Assembly (NCBI RefSeq): GCF_001545035.1
Contig: NZ_FCOJ02000008.1
Coordinates: 112,900 to 176,899 of the forward strand
Reading direction: 5' to 3'
Length of the DNA stretch: 64,000 nucleotides
Source: Caballeronia glebae
GTDB taxonomy: Bacteria > Pseudomonadota > Gammaproteobacteria > Burkholderiales > Burkholderiaceae
Of the stretch, positions 46,676 through 57,100 are shown in pieces. The notes beneath the pieces are model-generated. The model was not told the origin of the DNA, made no database searches, and worked only from the letters and a program-made list of their open reading frames with translations. A program made the position numbers and the translations under genes. Every line of letters starts with the position of its first letter. Within the stretch, counting starts at the first letter, position 1.

Positions 46676-48763
46676 TCAGGTTTTCTGCAACATCGCCTTG
46701 AGCATCGCCATGCGATCTTTCGGCGACAAGGGCGCTTCTTCGGCCGTCGGCGGCGGCGCATCGTCGAGCAGCATCTCGGGAATGAACCGCGACGGCTCGC
46801 ACACCACCGTCTCCCGCGCGCGTTTTCTCTTCTTGCACCAGTTCAGATGCAGACTGCGCTGCGCCCGCGTGATCGCCACGTACATCAGGCGGCGCTCTTC
46901 CTCGATGCGCGAATCGTCGACCGGCGCGTCATCGTCCGAGCTGCCGCGATGCGGCATGATGCCTTCCTCGACGCCCACCAGAAACACGTGCGGATACTCC
47001 AGTCCCTTCGACGCATGCACGGTCGACAGGCGCACCGCGTCCGGATCTTCCTCCCTGCCTTCGAGCATCGACATCAGCGCGACGGTCTGGATCAGGCCGA
47101 GCAGATTCTTGCCTTCATCGGCGAAACCGTCGGCGGTGTCGAAGCCGGTCTGCTCCGCGCCGGGCGCGGCGTCCGGCTTCGTGCCCTTGCGCTTGAGCCA
47201 TTCGAGAAATTCGAGCACGTTCTGCCATTTCGACTGCGCCTGACGCTCGTCGTACGCATCGTAGAGATACGACTCGTAGTGGATGGCTTCCATCATGTCG
47301 TCGAGGACTTCGGTCGCGGGATCGCGCGCGGCGCGGTCCGACAATCGGCGAATCCATTCGCAGAACGTGCGCAGCGGCTCGACCTGCCGAGCCGAGAGCC
47401 GCGCCTCGATGCCGCCCATGAACACCGCCTCGAACAGCGACACCTTCGCTGCGCCCGCGAACGCGCCGAGCGCTTCGAGCGTCGTGTTGCCGACACCGCG
47501 CCGCGGCGTCGTGATCGCGCGGATGAACGCGGGATCGTCGTCGGGATTGGCAATGAGCCGCAGATACGCGATCAGATCCTTGATCTCGGCGCGATCGAAG
47601 AACGACTGTCCGCCCGACAGCACATAAGGAATGCGCTCGCGCCGCAACACCTGCTCGAAAATGCGCGCCTGAAAATTGCCGCGATAGAGAATCGCGTAAT
47701 CGCGAAACTGCGCGCGGCGCTCGAACTTGTGCGCCGAGAGCCGGAACACGACGGATTCCGCTTCGTGCTCCTCGTCGTTGCAGCCGGTGACGCTGATCGT
47801 GTCGCCCATGCCGTGCTCGGACCAGAGCTTCTTCTCGAACAGTTTCGGATTGTTCGCGATGACGTTGTTCGCCGCCGTCAGAATCCGCACCGTCGAGCGA
47901 TAGTTCTGCTCCAGCTTGACGACGTGCAGCTTCGGGAAATCCTTGCCGAGTTGCGCCAGATTTTCGATGGTCGCGCCGCGCCAGCCGTAAATCGCCTGAT
48001 CGTCGTCGCCGACCGCCGTGAACGCCGCGCGCGGGCCGGCCAGCAGCTTCACCAGTTCATACTGGCACGTGTTCGTGTCCTGATATTCGTCGATCAGCAG
48101 ATAGCGCAGGCGGTTCTGCCACTTGTCGCGCACCTGCTCGTTCTGAGCGAAAAGCTGCGCGGGACGCAGAATCAGATCGTCGAAATCGAGCGCCTGATAC
48201 GCGTGCAGCGTCGCCGCATAACTGCGATAGACGATCGCCGCCTGATGTTCGTCCTCGTTGCTCGCGAGCACGGACGCCTGATCGGGCGAGACCATCGAGT
48301 TTTTCCACAGCGAGATGATCGACTGGATCTTGCGGATCAGGCCTTTGTCCGTCGTGCCGAGTTGTTCCTGAACCATGCCGAAGCAATCGTCGGAATCCAT
48401 GATCGAGAACTGTGGCTTGAGTCCGACGTGCTCCGCCTCTTGCCGCATGATCTGCACGCCGAGCGAGTGGAACGTGCAGATCGTCAACTGATTGACGGGA
48501 ATCCTGCGGCCTTCCTTGCCCGGCGTCGTGAGCGTCTTGCCTTCGAGCAGCTTGCCCGTGCGCTCGCGCATTTCGAGCGCGGCCTTGTTGGTGAAGGTGA
48601 GCGCGGCGATGTGCTTCGGCTCGAAGCCGCGCCCTTCGATCAGGTGCGCGATCTTCTGCGTGATCACGCGTGTCTTGCCGCTGCCCGCGCCGGCGAGCAC
48701 GAGACAGGGACCATCGAGATAGCGCACGGCTTCGCTTTGCGCGGCGTTCAGACCTGCGGACAT
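46676..48763 (-). CDS. rep: ATP-dependent DNA helicase Rep (UvrD/Rep superfamily 1)
   Basis: Rep is a 3'-5' helicase that clears proteins ahead of the replisome and helps fork restart. The 695-residue protein starts MSAGLNAAQSEAVRYLDGPCLVLAGAGSGKTRVI, with the Q motif and Walker A near residues 23-32, and has TFTNKAALEMRER (Ia), LIDEYQDTN (II), GDDDQAIYGWRGA (III), LEQNYRST (IV), STVHASKGLEY (V) and VAITRAQ (VI). The HIAALTFTNKAA and GPCLVLAGAGSGKTRVIT wording is closer to E. coli Rep than to UvrD, and length also fits Rep. Confidence 0.93.
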   Translation of the reverse strand: MSAGLNAAQSEAVRYLDGPCLVLAGAGSGKTRVITQKIAHLIEGRGFEPKHIAALTFTNKAALEMRERTGKLLEGKTLTTPGKEGRRIPVNQLTICTFHSLGVQIMRQEAEHVGLKPQFSIMDSDDCFGMVQEQLGTTDKGLIRKIQSIISLWKNSMVSPDQASVLASNEDEHQAAIVYRSYAATLHAYQALDFDDLILRPAQLFAQNEQVRDKWQNRLRYLLIDEYQDTNTCQYELVKLLAGPRAAFTAVGDDDQAIYGWRGATIENLAQLGKDFPKLHVVKLEQNYRSTVRILTAANNVIANNPKLFEKKLWSEHGMGDTISVTGCNDEEHEAESVVFRLSAHKFERRAQFRDYAILYRGNFQARIFEQVLRRERIPYVLSGGQSFFDRAEIKDLIAYLRLIANPDDDPAFIRAITTPRRGVGNTTLEALGAFAGAAKVSLFEAVFMGGIEARLSARQVEPLRTFCEWIRRLSDRAARDPATEVLDDMMEAIHYESYLYDAYDERQAQSKWQNVLEFLEWLKRKGTKPDAAPGAEQTGFDTADGFADEGKNLLGLIQTVALMSMLEGREEDPDAVRLSTVHASKGLEYPHVFLVGVEEGIMPHRGSSDDDAPVDDSRIEEERRLMYVAITRAQRSLHLNWCKKRKRARETVVCEPSRFIPEMLLDDAPPPTAEEAPLSPKDRMAMLKAMLQKT

Positions 48764-48907
48764 CGTTCTGGATTCTGGAGTTTGGGTGCGCTTAGCTGCT
48801 GCCTGTGCGCGGAGAAGAGCGCGATGTTAACACGATCGCGGCGGCGCGGTTCCGGCCCCTGTTCGTGCCACAATATCCGGTCAACTCCACGACAGGACGA
48901 TGCCCGC

Positions 48908-49948
48908 ATGAGTTCAGCACTGAAAGTCGGCGTTATGGGCTATGGCCTCGCCGGCGCGACGTTTCACGCGCCCGTCATCGAGCACTGCGGCCGCGCCGAA
49001 GTGACGGCCATCGCGACGAGCCAGGCCGAGCGCGCGCAGGCCGATTATCCGGGCGCGCAGATCGTCGCGGACTTCGACGCGCTGCTCGCCGTCGAAGAAC
49101 TCGAATGCGTCGTCGTCGCGACGCCGAACGATACGCACTTCGATCTCGCGCATCGCGCGCTGTCGGCGGGCAAGCATGTGGTCGTCGACAAACCGGTGAC
49201 GCTCTCCGCGCGCGACGCACGCACGCTCGCCGATCTCGCCAAGCAGAAAGGACTCGTGTTCGCGCCGTTCCACAACCGTCGCTGGGACGGCGATTTCATG
49301 ACGGTGCGCGCGCTCATCGAAAGCGGGCGGCTCGGGCGCGTCACGCATTACGAATCGCATTTCGACCGTTTCCGCCCGAAAGTGCCGCAGCGCTGGCGCG
49401 AGGAAGCGGAACGCGGCGGCGGTTTGCTGTTCGATCTGGGGCCGCATCTCATCGATCAGGCGCTGACGCTGTTCGGCGCGCCGCAGACGGTGACGGCGTT
49501 CGTGAAGGCGCATCGCGATCACGCGCACGCGCCGGATTACGTTCATCTCGTGCTCGGCTACGACGACAAGGAAGTGATCCTGCACGCGAGCGCGCTCGCG
49601 GCGCTGGAGCCGCCGCGTTTCGCCATTCACGGCACGCGCGGCAGCTATGTGAAGAGCGGGCTCGACACGCAGGAAGACCAGTTGCGTGCCGGCATGCGGC
49701 CAGGCAATCCGGAGTTCGCGAAGAATCCGCCGGGCGCGTTGCGCGAAGTCGATGGCGATCTCGATCTGCGTCACGAATTCGCCACGAAAGATGGCGCGTA
49801 TGTCGAGTTTTACCGGGCGCTGGCGGCGGCCATTCAGGATGGCAAGCCGTTTCCGGTTTCGCCGCAGGACGCGGTCGATACGATGACGATCATCGAACTG
49901 GCCATTCAGAGCGAGAAAGAAGGGCGGCGCGTGCCGATGCCCCGCTGA
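48908..49948 (+). CDS. Gfo/Idh/MocA-family NAD(P)-dependent oxidoreductase, YdgJ-like
   Basis: The 346-residue protein has the N-terminal Rossmann motif VGVMGYGLAGATFHAP, the family motif DKPVTLSARDA (lysine of the E-K-P-type signature), and the segment FHNRRWDGDFMTV followed by YESHFDRFRP. This wording and the exact length closely resemble E. coli YdgJ, whose physiological substrate is not known to me. The start at ATG 48908 fits the Rossmann fold; the frame stays open for over 2 kb upstream, but only as antisense to rep. It is divergent from rep. Confidence 0.9.
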   Translation: MSSALKVGVMGYGLAGATFHAPVIEHCGRAEVTAIATSQAERAQADYPGAQIVADFDALLAVEELECVVVATPNDTHFDLAHRALSAGKHVVVDKPVTLSARDARTLADLAKQKGLVFAPFHNRRWDGDFMTVRALIESGRLGRVTHYESHFDRFRPKVPQRWREEAERGGGLLFDLGPHLIDQALTLFGAPQTVTAFVKAHRDHAHAPDYVHLVLGYDDKEVILHASALAALEPPRFAIHGTRGSYVKSGLDTQEDQLRAGMRPGNPEFAKNPPGALREVDGDLDLRHEFATKDGAYVEFYRALAAAIQDGKPFPVSPQDAVDTMTIIELAIQSEKEGRRVPMPR

Positions 49949-49974
49949 TTCGCGGCACGTATCGCGCAGAAATC

Positions 49975-50829
49975 ATGAAATGCAATATCAGACATTCCGG
50001 CCAGTTGGGCGACATCGTTTATGCGCTCCCGGCTATGCAGGCGCTGGCCCGCCGCAACGGCGCCGCGCGCGTGTCGCTGTACGTGCCGAGCGACAACGTG
50101 GCGAGCTACGGACCGGAGATGAAGCACGCCGGCGGCGGGCAGATGGTGAGCCGGGCGTTGTTCGACTTCATCGCGCCGCTGCTGCTCGCGCAATCGTATG
50201 TCGACGCGGTGCATTTCGTGCCGTCCGGCGAAATTCCGGCTGATGCGATCGATTTCGATGTCATTCGCGGCGGCGGAATCCACGTGCTCGCGGGCAATCT
50301 GAAGGACCACTACTACAAGGCGTTTGCCGTGCTCGCCGATTCGCCGTGCCGCTGGCTGGAACCGAGCGCGGCGGTGGCGGCCGCTCCGCCGGATTTCGAT
50401 ATCCTGATCGGCCGGTCGATGCGCTATCTCAATCAGGCGATCGACTACGGCGTGCTGGCGCCGCTCGGTTTGCGCCTCGGGTTCGTCGGACTGGAGAGCG
50501 AATTTGATGAATTTCGCGCGCGCTTTCCGAATCTTCCGATGGATCACGTGCCGGTCGCCAATGCGCTCGATGTCTGCGACCGGATCGCTTCGGCGTCGCT
50601 CTATATCGGTAATCAGTCGTTCTTTTTCGCGATCGCCGAAGCCTTGCAGACGAACCGCCTGCTCGAAGTATTCGAGCCCATACCCAACGTGGTTCCCTCC
50701 GGCGGGCGCTGTGGGCAGTTTTTGACGACCTACGGCCTGCGCGCGCTGGTCGGCACATTCTTTTGCCGCGTGGTTCCGGCCCGCGACGGCACCGGCGATC
50801 TGAACAGCGAGTACGTCAAATGCGTGTGA
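49975..50829 (+). CDS. Glycosyltransferase family 9-like protein (heptosyltransferase fold), function unknown
   Basis: The 284-residue protein opens MKCNIRHSGQLGDIVYALPAMQALARR, similar to the N-terminal (R)xGxxGDxVxxxPxxxxL motif of ADP-heptose:LPS heptosyltransferases. Its C-terminal part has YIGNQSFFFAIAEALQTNRLLEVFEP, aligned in position with the donor-binding segment of GT9 enzymes but without the usual GxDSG. It may therefore be a divergent or inactive family member. It starts 26 bases after the oxidoreductase stop, with a weak ribosome binding site, and could be co-transcribed with it. Confidence 0.6.
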   Translation: MKCNIRHSGQLGDIVYALPAMQALARRNGAARVSLYVPSDNVASYGPEMKHAGGGQMVSRALFDFIAPLLLAQSYVDAVHFVPSGEIPADAIDFDVIRGGGIHVLAGNLKDHYYKAFAVLADSPCRWLEPSAAVAAAPPDFDILIGRSMRYLNQAIDYGVLAPLGLRLGFVGLESEFDEFRARFPNLPMDHVPVANALDVCDRIASASLYIGNQSFFFAIAEALQTNRLLEVFEPIPNVVPSGGRCGQFLTTYGLRALVGTFFCRVVPARDGTGDLNSEYVKCV

Positions 50830-50884
50830 CCGCGACGTAAATCCGAAGGTAGCCGGAAGCGCAATCGGTTGCATCCCAATCCGT

Positions 50885-50913
50885 TTGACAACCCCAATTC
50901 GGTCGCGTAAATT
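50885..50913 (+). promoter_or_regulatory. sigma70 promoter of the glycine riboswitch-gcv operon
   Basis: A consensus -35 TTGACA (50885-50890) and a -10 TAAATT (50908-50913) are separated by 17 bases. Transcription would begin about 7-10 bases downstream, immediately before the first riboswitch stem at 50924. Confidence 0.8.
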
Positions 50914-50923
50914 CTGCCGCACG

Positions 50924-51163
50924 CGTCGGGAGAGCGCGTGGTCGTCGCGCATGCAGCGCGGGCCGCGCCGCCGAAGGGGCATACCCGCAAACTCTCAGGC
51001 AAAAGGACCGACGGCGTCGAGGAACGAAGTTTCCTCGCACTCTGGAGAGCGGCAGCGGTTTCATCGAAAAACGATGAAGCCAGTTGCCCACCGAAGGGGC
51101 GCGCGATGAACCGCTGCACGACCGTGCACGGTTCGCGCAATCTCTCAGGTACCGAGGACAGAG
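50924..51163 (+). ncRNA. Tandem glycine riboswitch
   Basis: Two glycine aptamers lie head to tail. Aptamer 1: stem P1 CGTCGG (50924-50929) pairs with CCGACG (51008-51013), enclosing GGGAGAGC, CCGAAGGGGC (50971-50980), AACTCTCAGGC and AAAAGGAC. Aptamer 2: CTCTG (51040-51044) pairs with CAGAG (51159-51163), enclosing GGAGAGC, a second CCGAAGGGGC (51091-51100) and TCTCTCAGGTACCGAGGAC. This is the class that binds glycine and turns on glycine cleavage genes. A terminator hairpin follows as expression platform. Confidence 0.95.
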
Positions 51164-51222
51164 GGGTCACGCATCGCATCCGCTCAGCGGCATGAGCCTT
51201 GCGCGCTGCTTCAGGCAGCACG

Positions 51223-51267
51223 AAAGGCGCATCCGGCGAGCGAAATGTGCGCTGCGTGGCCTTTTTT
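51223..51267 (+). terminator. Riboswitch-controlled intrinsic terminator upstream of gcvT
   Basis: AAAGGC (51223-51228) pairs with GCCTTT (51259-51264), extended by GCA/TGC, and the stem ends in a run of six T residues (51262-51267). A smaller hairpin GCTGC-TTCAG-GCAGC sits just before it (51205-51219). Position between the glycine aptamers and gcvT suggests that glycine binding prevents termination. Confidence 0.72.
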
Positions 51268-51288
51268 GTTTCGCGAACCGAGGCCCCG

Positions 51289-52419
51289 ATGACTTCTCTT
51301 CAACATACGCCCCTGCACGCCGCTCACCTCGCGCTCAACGCGCGCATGGTCGATTTCGGCGGCTGGGACATGCCCGTGAACTACGGTTCGCAGATCGACG
51401 AGCACCGCGCGGTGCGCACCGACGCCGGCATGTTCGACGTGTCGCACATGCGCGTCGTCGATTTCGAAGGCGAGGCCGTCCGCGAATTCTTCAAGTACGC
51501 GATCGCCAATAACGTCGACAAGCTCACGACGCCGGGCAAGGCGCTCTACTCGTGCCTGCTCAACGGCGACGGCGGCGTGATCGACGATCTGATCGTGTAC
51601 TACTTCTCCGAAACGCGTTTTCGCGTCGTCGTGAACGCGGGCACGGCGGAGAAGGACATCGCCTGGTTCGGTCAGTTGAATGCCGAGGGCGAATTCAACC
51701 TTTCTATCTCGCCGCGCCGCGATCTCGCGATCATCGCCGTGCAAGGCCCGAACGCGCGCGAAAAGACGTGGCAAGTGCTGCCGGATACGCGCGCGCAAAC
51801 TCAAGACATCAAGCCGTTCAACGCGGTGGTTTTCCCGTCGACGCAGAATTCGCAGTACGGCGAGTTGATGCTCGCGCGCACCGGTTACACCGGCGAGGAC
51901 GGTTTCGAGATCGTCGTTCCGGCGACGCACGTCGAAGCGCTGTGGAACGCGCTGGCCGCCGCTGGCGTGAAGCCCGCCGGCCTCGGCGCGCGCGACACGC
52001 TGCGTCTCGAAGCGGGCATGAATCTGTACGGCCAGGACATGGACGATACGGTTTCGCCGCTCGACGCCGGCCTCGCCTGGACGGTCGATCTGAAAACGGA
52101 ACGCGATTTCGTCGGCCGCAGCGCGCTCGAAGCGCACGGCTCGAAGGCGAACTTCGTCGGGCTCGTGCTCATCAAGGAAAACGGCAAGGCTGGCGGCGTG
52201 CTGCGCGCGCATCAGAAAGTCGTCACGGAACACGGCGACGGCGAGATCACGAGCGGCACGTTTTCCCCGTCGATGCAGGAGTCGATCGCGTTCGCCCGCG
52301 TGCCCACGGCGGTCGCCGTCGGCGACGCGGTGCAGGTCGTCATCCGCGACAAGCAACTTCCGGCGCGCGTGGTAAAACTTCCATTCGTGCGCAACGGCCA
52401 GGTTTTGGTCGCTCTCTAA
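51289..52419 (+). CDS. gcvT: Glycine cleavage system T protein (aminomethyltransferase)
   Basis: GcvT moves the methylene group from aminomethyl-lipoyl GcvH to tetrahydrofolate, releasing ammonia. The 376-residue protein begins [32 protein letters not shown], includes GMFDVSHM, and has the folate-binding [12 protein letters not shown] and [18 protein letters not shown] 51289 matches the family start; upstream in-frame codons belong to the riboswitch leader. It is the first gene of gcvT-gcvH-gcvP, with 62 bases to gcvH. Confidence 0.97.
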   Translation: MTSLQHTPLHAAHLALNARMVDFGGWDMPVNYGSQIDEHRAVRTDAGMFDVSHMRVVDFEGEAVREFFKYAIANNVDKLTTPGKALYSCLLNGDGGVIDDLIVYYFSETRFRVVVNAGTAEKDIAWFGQLNAEGEFNLSISPRRDLAIIAVQGPNAREKTWQVLPDTRAQTQDIKPFNAVVFPSTQNSQYGELMLARTGYTGEDGFEIVVPATHVEALWNALAAAGVKPAGLGARDTLRLEAGMNLYGQDMDDTVSPLDAGLAWTVDLKTERDFVGRSALEAHGSKANFVGLVLIKENGKAGGVLRAHQKVVTEHGDGEITSGTFSPSMQESIAFARVPTAVAVGDAVQVVIRDKQLPARVVKLPFVRNGQVLVAL

Positions 52420-52481
52420 CGCCGTCGCGCCCGTTTCCTCCGATCAAGAACCTCACGAAAAAACCACGCAAGGAGCATCCA

Positions 52482-52862
52482 ATGAGCATCCCGGCCGATC
52501 TGAAATACACCGAATCGCACGAATGGGTCCGCACCGAATCCGATGGCACGCTGACCATCGGGATTACCGATCACGCGCAGGAAGCGCTCGGCGACATCGT
52601 CTTCGTCGAGCTGCCCGCTGCGGGCAAGACCGTTGCGGCGGGCGACGCGATCGCCGTGATCGAATCGGTGAAGGCCGCATCCGATATTTACGCGCCGGTT
52701 TCGGGCGAGATCGTCGCCGCGAACGACGCGCTGACTTCGGCGCCCGATCAGGTCAACGGCGCGCCCTACGAAAGCTGGCTCTTCAAGATCAAGCCGGCCG
52801 GCGACGCCAGTCTCGACAAGCTGCTCGACGCCGAAGGCTACGGCAAGTCGATCGGCGAATAA
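52482..52862 (+). CDS. gcvH: Glycine cleavage system H protein (lipoyl carrier)
   Basis: GcvH carries the aminomethyl group on lipoate between the P, T and L proteins. The 126-residue protein has the lipoylation site Lys64 in [17 protein letters not shown] and the N-terminal [23 protein letters not shown] before the ATG is a strong ribosome binding site, fitting the high amount of H protein needed. It is separated from gcvP by 55 bases. Confidence 0.98.
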   Translation: MSIPADLKYTESHEWVRTESDGTLTIGITDHAQEALGDIVFVELPAAGKTVAAGDAIAVIESVKAASDIYAPVSGEIVAANDALTSAPDQVNGAPYESWLFKIKPAGDASLDKLLDAEGYGKSIGE

Positions 52863-52917
52863 CTCATCTCAATGACGATGGCGGCTCCTTCAAGCGAGCC
52901 GCATCGCAGGAATTCAC

Positions 52918-55848
52918 ATGAAGCTCGAACACCCGGATCACCTGATGAACCGCACCTCCCTGTCACTCGCCGCGCTCGAATGCCACGACGCATTCGCCGA
53001 GCGGCACATCGGTCCCGATGAAGCCGACCAGCGCGCGATGCTCGACGCGCTCGGTTTCGCGTCGCGCGCGGCCTTCATCGACGCGGTGATTCCTGAATCG
53101 ATCCGCCGCAAGGAAACGCTGCCGCTCGGCGCGTTCACGCAGCCGAAGAGCGAGGCGGAAGCGCTCGCGTCGCTGCGCCGGCTGGCGGACGAGAATCTGG
53201 TGTTTCGAACTTACATCGGCCAGGGTTACTACGGCACGCACACGCCGGCCGTGATCCTGCGCAACGTGCTCGAAAATCCGGCGTGGTACACGGCGTACAC
53301 GCCGTATCAGCCGGAAATTTCGCAAGGGCGTCTGGAAGCGCTGCTCAATTTCCAGCAGATGGTGATGGACCTCACGGGCCTCGCGATGGCGAACGCCTCG
53401 CTGCTCGACGAAGCCACCGCCGCCGCCGAAGCGATGACGCTCCTGCAACGCATCGGCAAGCCGAAGTCGAACGTGTTCTATGTCGCCGAGGACGTGCTGC
53501 CGCAGACCATCGAAGTGGTGAAGACGCGCGCGAAGCCGGCGGGCATCGAAGTGAAGGTCGGTCCGGCCGCCGATGCCGCGGGCGCGAACGCGTTCGGCGT
53601 GCTGCTGCAATATCCGGGCGCGAACGGCGACGTGCGCGACTATCGCGCGCTGGCCGAAGCGATTCACGCGGCGGGCGGCCATGTCGTCGCGGCGGCGGAT
53701 CTGCTCGCGCTGACGCTCATCACGCCGCCGGGCGAATGGGGCGCGGATGTCGCGATCGGCAATACGCAGCGTTTCGGCGTGCCGGTCGGCTTCGGCGGCC
53801 CGCACGCGGCGTACATGGCTGTGCGCGACGAATTCAAGCGCCAGATGCCGGGCCGTCTCGTCGGCGTGACCGTCGATGCGCAAGGCAATTCCGCGCTGCG
53901 TCTCGCGCTGCAAACGCGCGAGCAGCACATCCGTCGCGAGAAGGCGACGTCGAATGTCTGCACGGCGCAGGCGCTGCTCGCGATCATGGCGAGCATGTAC
54001 GCGGTCTATCACGGCCCGCGCGGACTCAAGACGATTGCGTTGCGCGTGAATCGCGTGGCGTCGGTGCTTGCGGCGGGTTTGCGCAAATTGGGCTACACGC
54101 TCGCCAACGAAACGTTCTTCGACACGGTCACGATCGACAGCGGCGCGAGCACGACCGCGCTGCATCAGGCGGCCTACGCGGCGCATGTCAATCTGCGCCG
54201 TGTGAGCGCCACGCAAGTAGGCGTTTCGCTCGATGAAACCACCACGCGCGACGACTTGCTCAAGCTCTTCGCGCTGTTCGCCGAAGTGGCGGGCAAGACC
54301 GAAACCTTCGACATCGACGCGCTCGACCAGGCCGCATCGGATTCGCTGCCGCAAGAACTGCGTCGCACGAGCGATTACCTGACACATCCGGTTTTCAATC
54401 GCCATCACTCGGAGCATGAAATGCTGCGCTATTTGCGCAGTCTCGCCGACAAGGATCTCGCGCTCGACCGCACGATGATCCCGCTCGGCTCATGCACGAT
54501 GAAGCTCAATGCGACGTCCGAAATGCTGCCGGTCACGTGGCCCGAGTTCGCGCAGATTCACCCGTTCGCGCCCGCCGAGCAGACGGTCGGCTATCGCACG
54601 ATGATCGATCAGCTCGAACAGATGCTCGTCGCGTGTACGGGTTACGCGGCCGTGTCGCTGCAACCGAACGCCGGTTCGCAAGGCGAGTACGCCGGCTTGC
54701 TGATCATTCACGCGTATCACGAGTCGCGCGGCGAAGGGCATCGCAATGTGTGTCTGATTCCGGCGTCCGCGCACGGCACGAATCCGGCGTCGGCGCAGAT
54801 GGCGGGCATGCAGGTCGTGGTCGTCGCGTGCGATGCGAACGGCAACGTCGATATCGAAGATCTGAAGGCGAAGGCCGGCAAGCATTCGGCGAATCTCGCG
54901 GCCATCATGATCACGTATCCGTCGACGCACGGCGTGTTCGAGCGCAATGTCCGCGAAATCTGCGACATCGTGCATTCGCACGGCGGCCAGGTGTATGTCG
55001 ACGGCGCGAACATGAACGCGATGGTCGGTCTCTGCGCGCCGGGCCAGTTCGGCGGCGACGTATCGCACCTGAATCTGCACAAGACGTTCTGCATTCCGCA
55101 CGGCGGCGGCGGACCGGGCGTCGGTCCGGTCGCGGTCGGCGCGCATCTGGCGAAGTTCCTGCCGAATCAGACGTCCACGGGTTACGAGCGCGATGAAGCC
55201 GGCATCGGCGCGGTGTCGTCGGCGCCTTACGGCTCGGCGGCGATCCTGCCGATCTCGTGGATGTACATCGCGATGATGGGCGCGAGCGGCCTCACCGCCG
55301 CCACGGAGACCGCGATTCTCGCGGCGAACTACGTCGCGAAGCGTCTCGCGCCGCACTATCCCGTGCTGTACAGCGGCGCGGGCGGACTGGTCGCGCACGA
55401 GTGCATTCTCGACGTGCGGCCGATCAAGGAATCGAGCGGTATCTCCGTGGAAGACGTCGCCAAGCGCCTGATCGACTACGGCTTTCACGCGCCGACGATG
55501 AGCTTCCCGGTTCCCGGCACGCTGATGGTCGAGCCGACGGAATCGGAATCGAAGGAAGAACTCGACCGCTTCATCGACGCGATGATCGCGATCCGCGAGG
55601 AAATTCGCGCGGTGGAAGAAGGCCGCGCCGATCGCGAGGACAACGTGCTGAAGCACGCGCCGCATACGGCGTCGGTCGTCGCGTCGGATGCATGGGCGCA
55701 TGCGTACACGCGCGAAGCGGCGGCGTATCCGTTGAAGTCGCTCATTGCGCGCAAGTACTGGTCGCCGGTCGGCCGCGCGGACAACGCTTATGGCGACCGC
55801 AACCTGGTGTGCTCGTGCGTGCCGATCTCGGAATACGCCGACGAGTAA
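52918..55848 (+). CDS. gcvP: Glycine dehydrogenase (decarboxylating), glycine cleavage P protein
   Basis: GcvP decarboxylates glycine with PLP and passes the aminomethyl group to GcvH. At 976 residues it is the fused single-chain form in which N- and C-terminal halves are related. The PLP lysine is Lys722 in [18 protein letters not shown]. The N-terminal [17 protein letters not shown] and [16 protein letters not shown] segments are diagnostic. CAGGAATTCAC precedes ATG 52918; an internal ATG nine codons later is an alternative. A terminator-like hairpin lies shortly after the stop. Confidence 0.98.
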   Translation: MKLEHPDHLMNRTSLSLAALECHDAFAERHIGPDEADQRAMLDALGFASRAAFIDAVIPESIRRKETLPLGAFTQPKSEAEALASLRRLADENLVFRTYIGQGYYGTHTPAVILRNVLENPAWYTAYTPYQPEISQGRLEALLNFQQMVMDLTGLAMANASLLDEATAAAEAMTLLQRIGKPKSNVFYVAEDVLPQTIEVVKTRAKPAGIEVKVGPAADAAGANAFGVLLQYPGANGDVRDYRALAEAIHAAGGHVVAAADLLALTLITPPGEWGADVAIGNTQRFGVPVGFGGPHAAYMAVRDEFKRQMPGRLVGVTVDAQGNSALRLALQTREQHIRREKATSNVCTAQALLAIMASMYAVYHGPRGLKTIALRVNRVASVLAAGLRKLGYTLANETFFDTVTIDSGASTTALHQAAYAAHVNLRRVSATQVGVSLDETTTRDDLLKLFALFAEVAGKTETFDIDALDQAASDSLPQELRRTSDYLTHPVFNRHHSEHEMLRYLRSLADKDLALDRTMIPLGSCTMKLNATSEMLPVTWPEFAQIHPFAPAEQTVGYRTMIDQLEQMLVACTGYAAVSLQPNAGSQGEYAGLLIIHAYHESRGEGHRNVCLIPASAHGTNPASAQMAGMQVVVVACDANGNVDIEDLKAKAGKHSANLAAIMITYPSTHGVFERNVREICDIVHSHGGQVYVDGANMNAMVGLCAPGQFGGDVSHLNLHKTFCIPHGGGGPGVGPVAVGAHLAKFLPNQTSTGYERDEAGIGAVSSAPYGSAAILPISWMYIAMMGASGLTAATETAILAANYVAKRLAPHYPVLYSGAGGLVAHECILDVRPIKESSGISVEDVAKRLIDYGFHAPTMSFPVPGTLMVEPTESESKEELDRFIDAMIAIREEIRAVEEGRADREDNVLKHAPHTASVVASDAWAHAYTREAAAYPLKSLIARKYWSPVGRADNAYGDRNLVCSCVPISEYADE

Positions 55849-55875
55849 GCCTTCGCGCAAGTTCCTGAGCGAGCG

Positions 55876-55911
55876 CCGCCCGGAAAGCGTCAAGCTTCGT
55901 CGGGCGGTTTT
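55876..55911 (+). terminator. Terminator-like hairpin after gcvP
   Basis: CCGCCCG (55876-55882) pairs with CGGGCGG (55901-55907) across an 18-base loop that can fold further, followed by TTTT. It would end the gcvTHP transcript 28 bases after the gcvP stop, so the next two genes may need their own promoter or read-through. Confidence 0.75.
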
Positions 55912-55974
55912 GCGGCGCGTTCGAGAACGGCTAACATCTCACCCCGGACCAAAAAGCCAAAATAGGGAGTTCAC

Positions 55975-57078
55975 ATGGCGCTCAAGGTGCGAGAGGTGAG
56001 AAGGGCGAAGCGCGCGTGCGCCGCGCTGGCGATGCTCGGGGCGATGTCGATCGCAGCATCGTCCGCGCACGCCGCGATGAATTTCTGCGCCGCGCCCGCG
56101 ATGCAGACGAGCGAGCGCACCAATGCCGATCCCGGCGTGAAGGCGCTCGTGAAGATGGTGCAATCGCACGTGAGCGATCAGCCGAAGGCGCGCGCGCGGC
56201 TGCACACCGAAGGCACGCTGCCGCACGAAGGCATTTACGACGAAAGCGTCGAAGCGGAGAAGGATCTCGGCCTGATGCGCGACGCCGCGCTCGCGTGGCG
56301 CGCGACCGGCGACGAGCGCTATCTGCGTCTCGTCGATCGCTTCCTGCTCGCGTGGACGACCACGTACCAGCCGAGCTTCAATCCGATCGACGAAACGAAT
56401 TTCGAATCGCTGATTCTCGCGTATGACCTCACGGCGAGCGCGCTGCCGGTCAAGACGCGCAACGCGGCGAACGCGTTCATCACGAAAATGGTGAGCGGTT
56501 ATGTCGCCGACATGGACAAGCAGCCGCGGCCGCTCACCGGCAACTATCGCAACAACTGGCAGAGCCATCGCGTGAAGCTGGTGGCGATGGGCGCGTTCAC
56601 CATCGACGACCGCAAGTTGATCAACGCGGCGCAGCGGCTGTTCGTCGAGCATATCGGCGACAACATCGCGCCGGACGGATCGACGGTCGATTTCGCCGAG
56701 CGCGATGCGCTGCGCTACGTCACCTACGATCTGCAACCGCTCGTGACGGCGGCGCTCGCCGCGCGACGGCACAACCGCAACTGGCTGCCGGAGCGCGCGC
56801 AGTCGGGCGCGACGCTGGCGGTTGCGCTCAACTGGCTCACGCCGTATGCGCTCGGCACGAAGACGCACGATGAATTCGTGAAGTCGTCGGTGGCGTTCGA
56901 CGCCAAGCGGCGCGAAGCCGGCTTGCCGGGTTTCTCGGGTCGATGGGACCCGAAGAACGCGGCGGAACTCTTTCATCTGGCGGCGCGGCTGGACGGCCGC
57001 TACGCGCCGGTCGCGCTGCGGCTCGCACCGACGCCGCCCGCGTGGCTCGCGGTGTGTCTGCCGCTATCGGCGCGCTAA
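55975..57078 (+). CDS. Secreted alginate lyase-family protein (PL5-like, alpha/alpha barrel)
   Basis: The 367-residue protein has a signal peptide (about residues 1-33, ending SSAHA) and a mostly helical body matching the alginate lyase (PF05426) type. The [20 protein letters not shown] segment (about 189-208) resembles the Asn/His/Arg active-site region, and [15 protein letters not shown] follows. It would act on a uronic-acid polysaccharide in the periplasm, or in exopolysaccharide turnover, without an alginate biosynthesis cluster nearby. AGGGAG precedes the ATG. It sits between gcvP and sdaA on the same strand, an unexpected neighbour for either. Confidence 0.77.
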   Translation: MALKVREVRRAKRACAALAMLGAMSIAASSAHAAMNFCAAPAMQTSERTNADPGVKALVKMVQSHVSDQPKARARLHTEGTLPHEGIYDESVEAEKDLGLMRDAALAWRATGDERYLRLVDRFLLAWTTTYQPSFNPIDETNFESLILAYDLTASALPVKTRNAANAFITKMVSGYVADMDKQPRPLTGNYRNNWQSHRVKLVAMGAFTIDDRKLINAAQRLFVEHIGDNIAPDGSTVDFAERDALRYVTYDLQPLVTAALAARRHNRNWLPERAQSGATLAVALNWLTPYALGTKTHDEFVKSSVAFDAKRREAGLPGFSGRWDPKNAAELFHLAARLDGRYAPVALRLAPTPPAWLAVCLPLSAR

Positions 57079-57100
57079 TTTTCCAAAGGCGGGAACCATC

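Noticed and set aside
46664..48907. Very long plus-strand open frame antisense to rep, in frame with the oxidoreductase gene
   Set aside because: The translation is Arg/His-rich without family motifs; it arises because rep has GC-biased third positions. Only the part from ATG 48908 is real.
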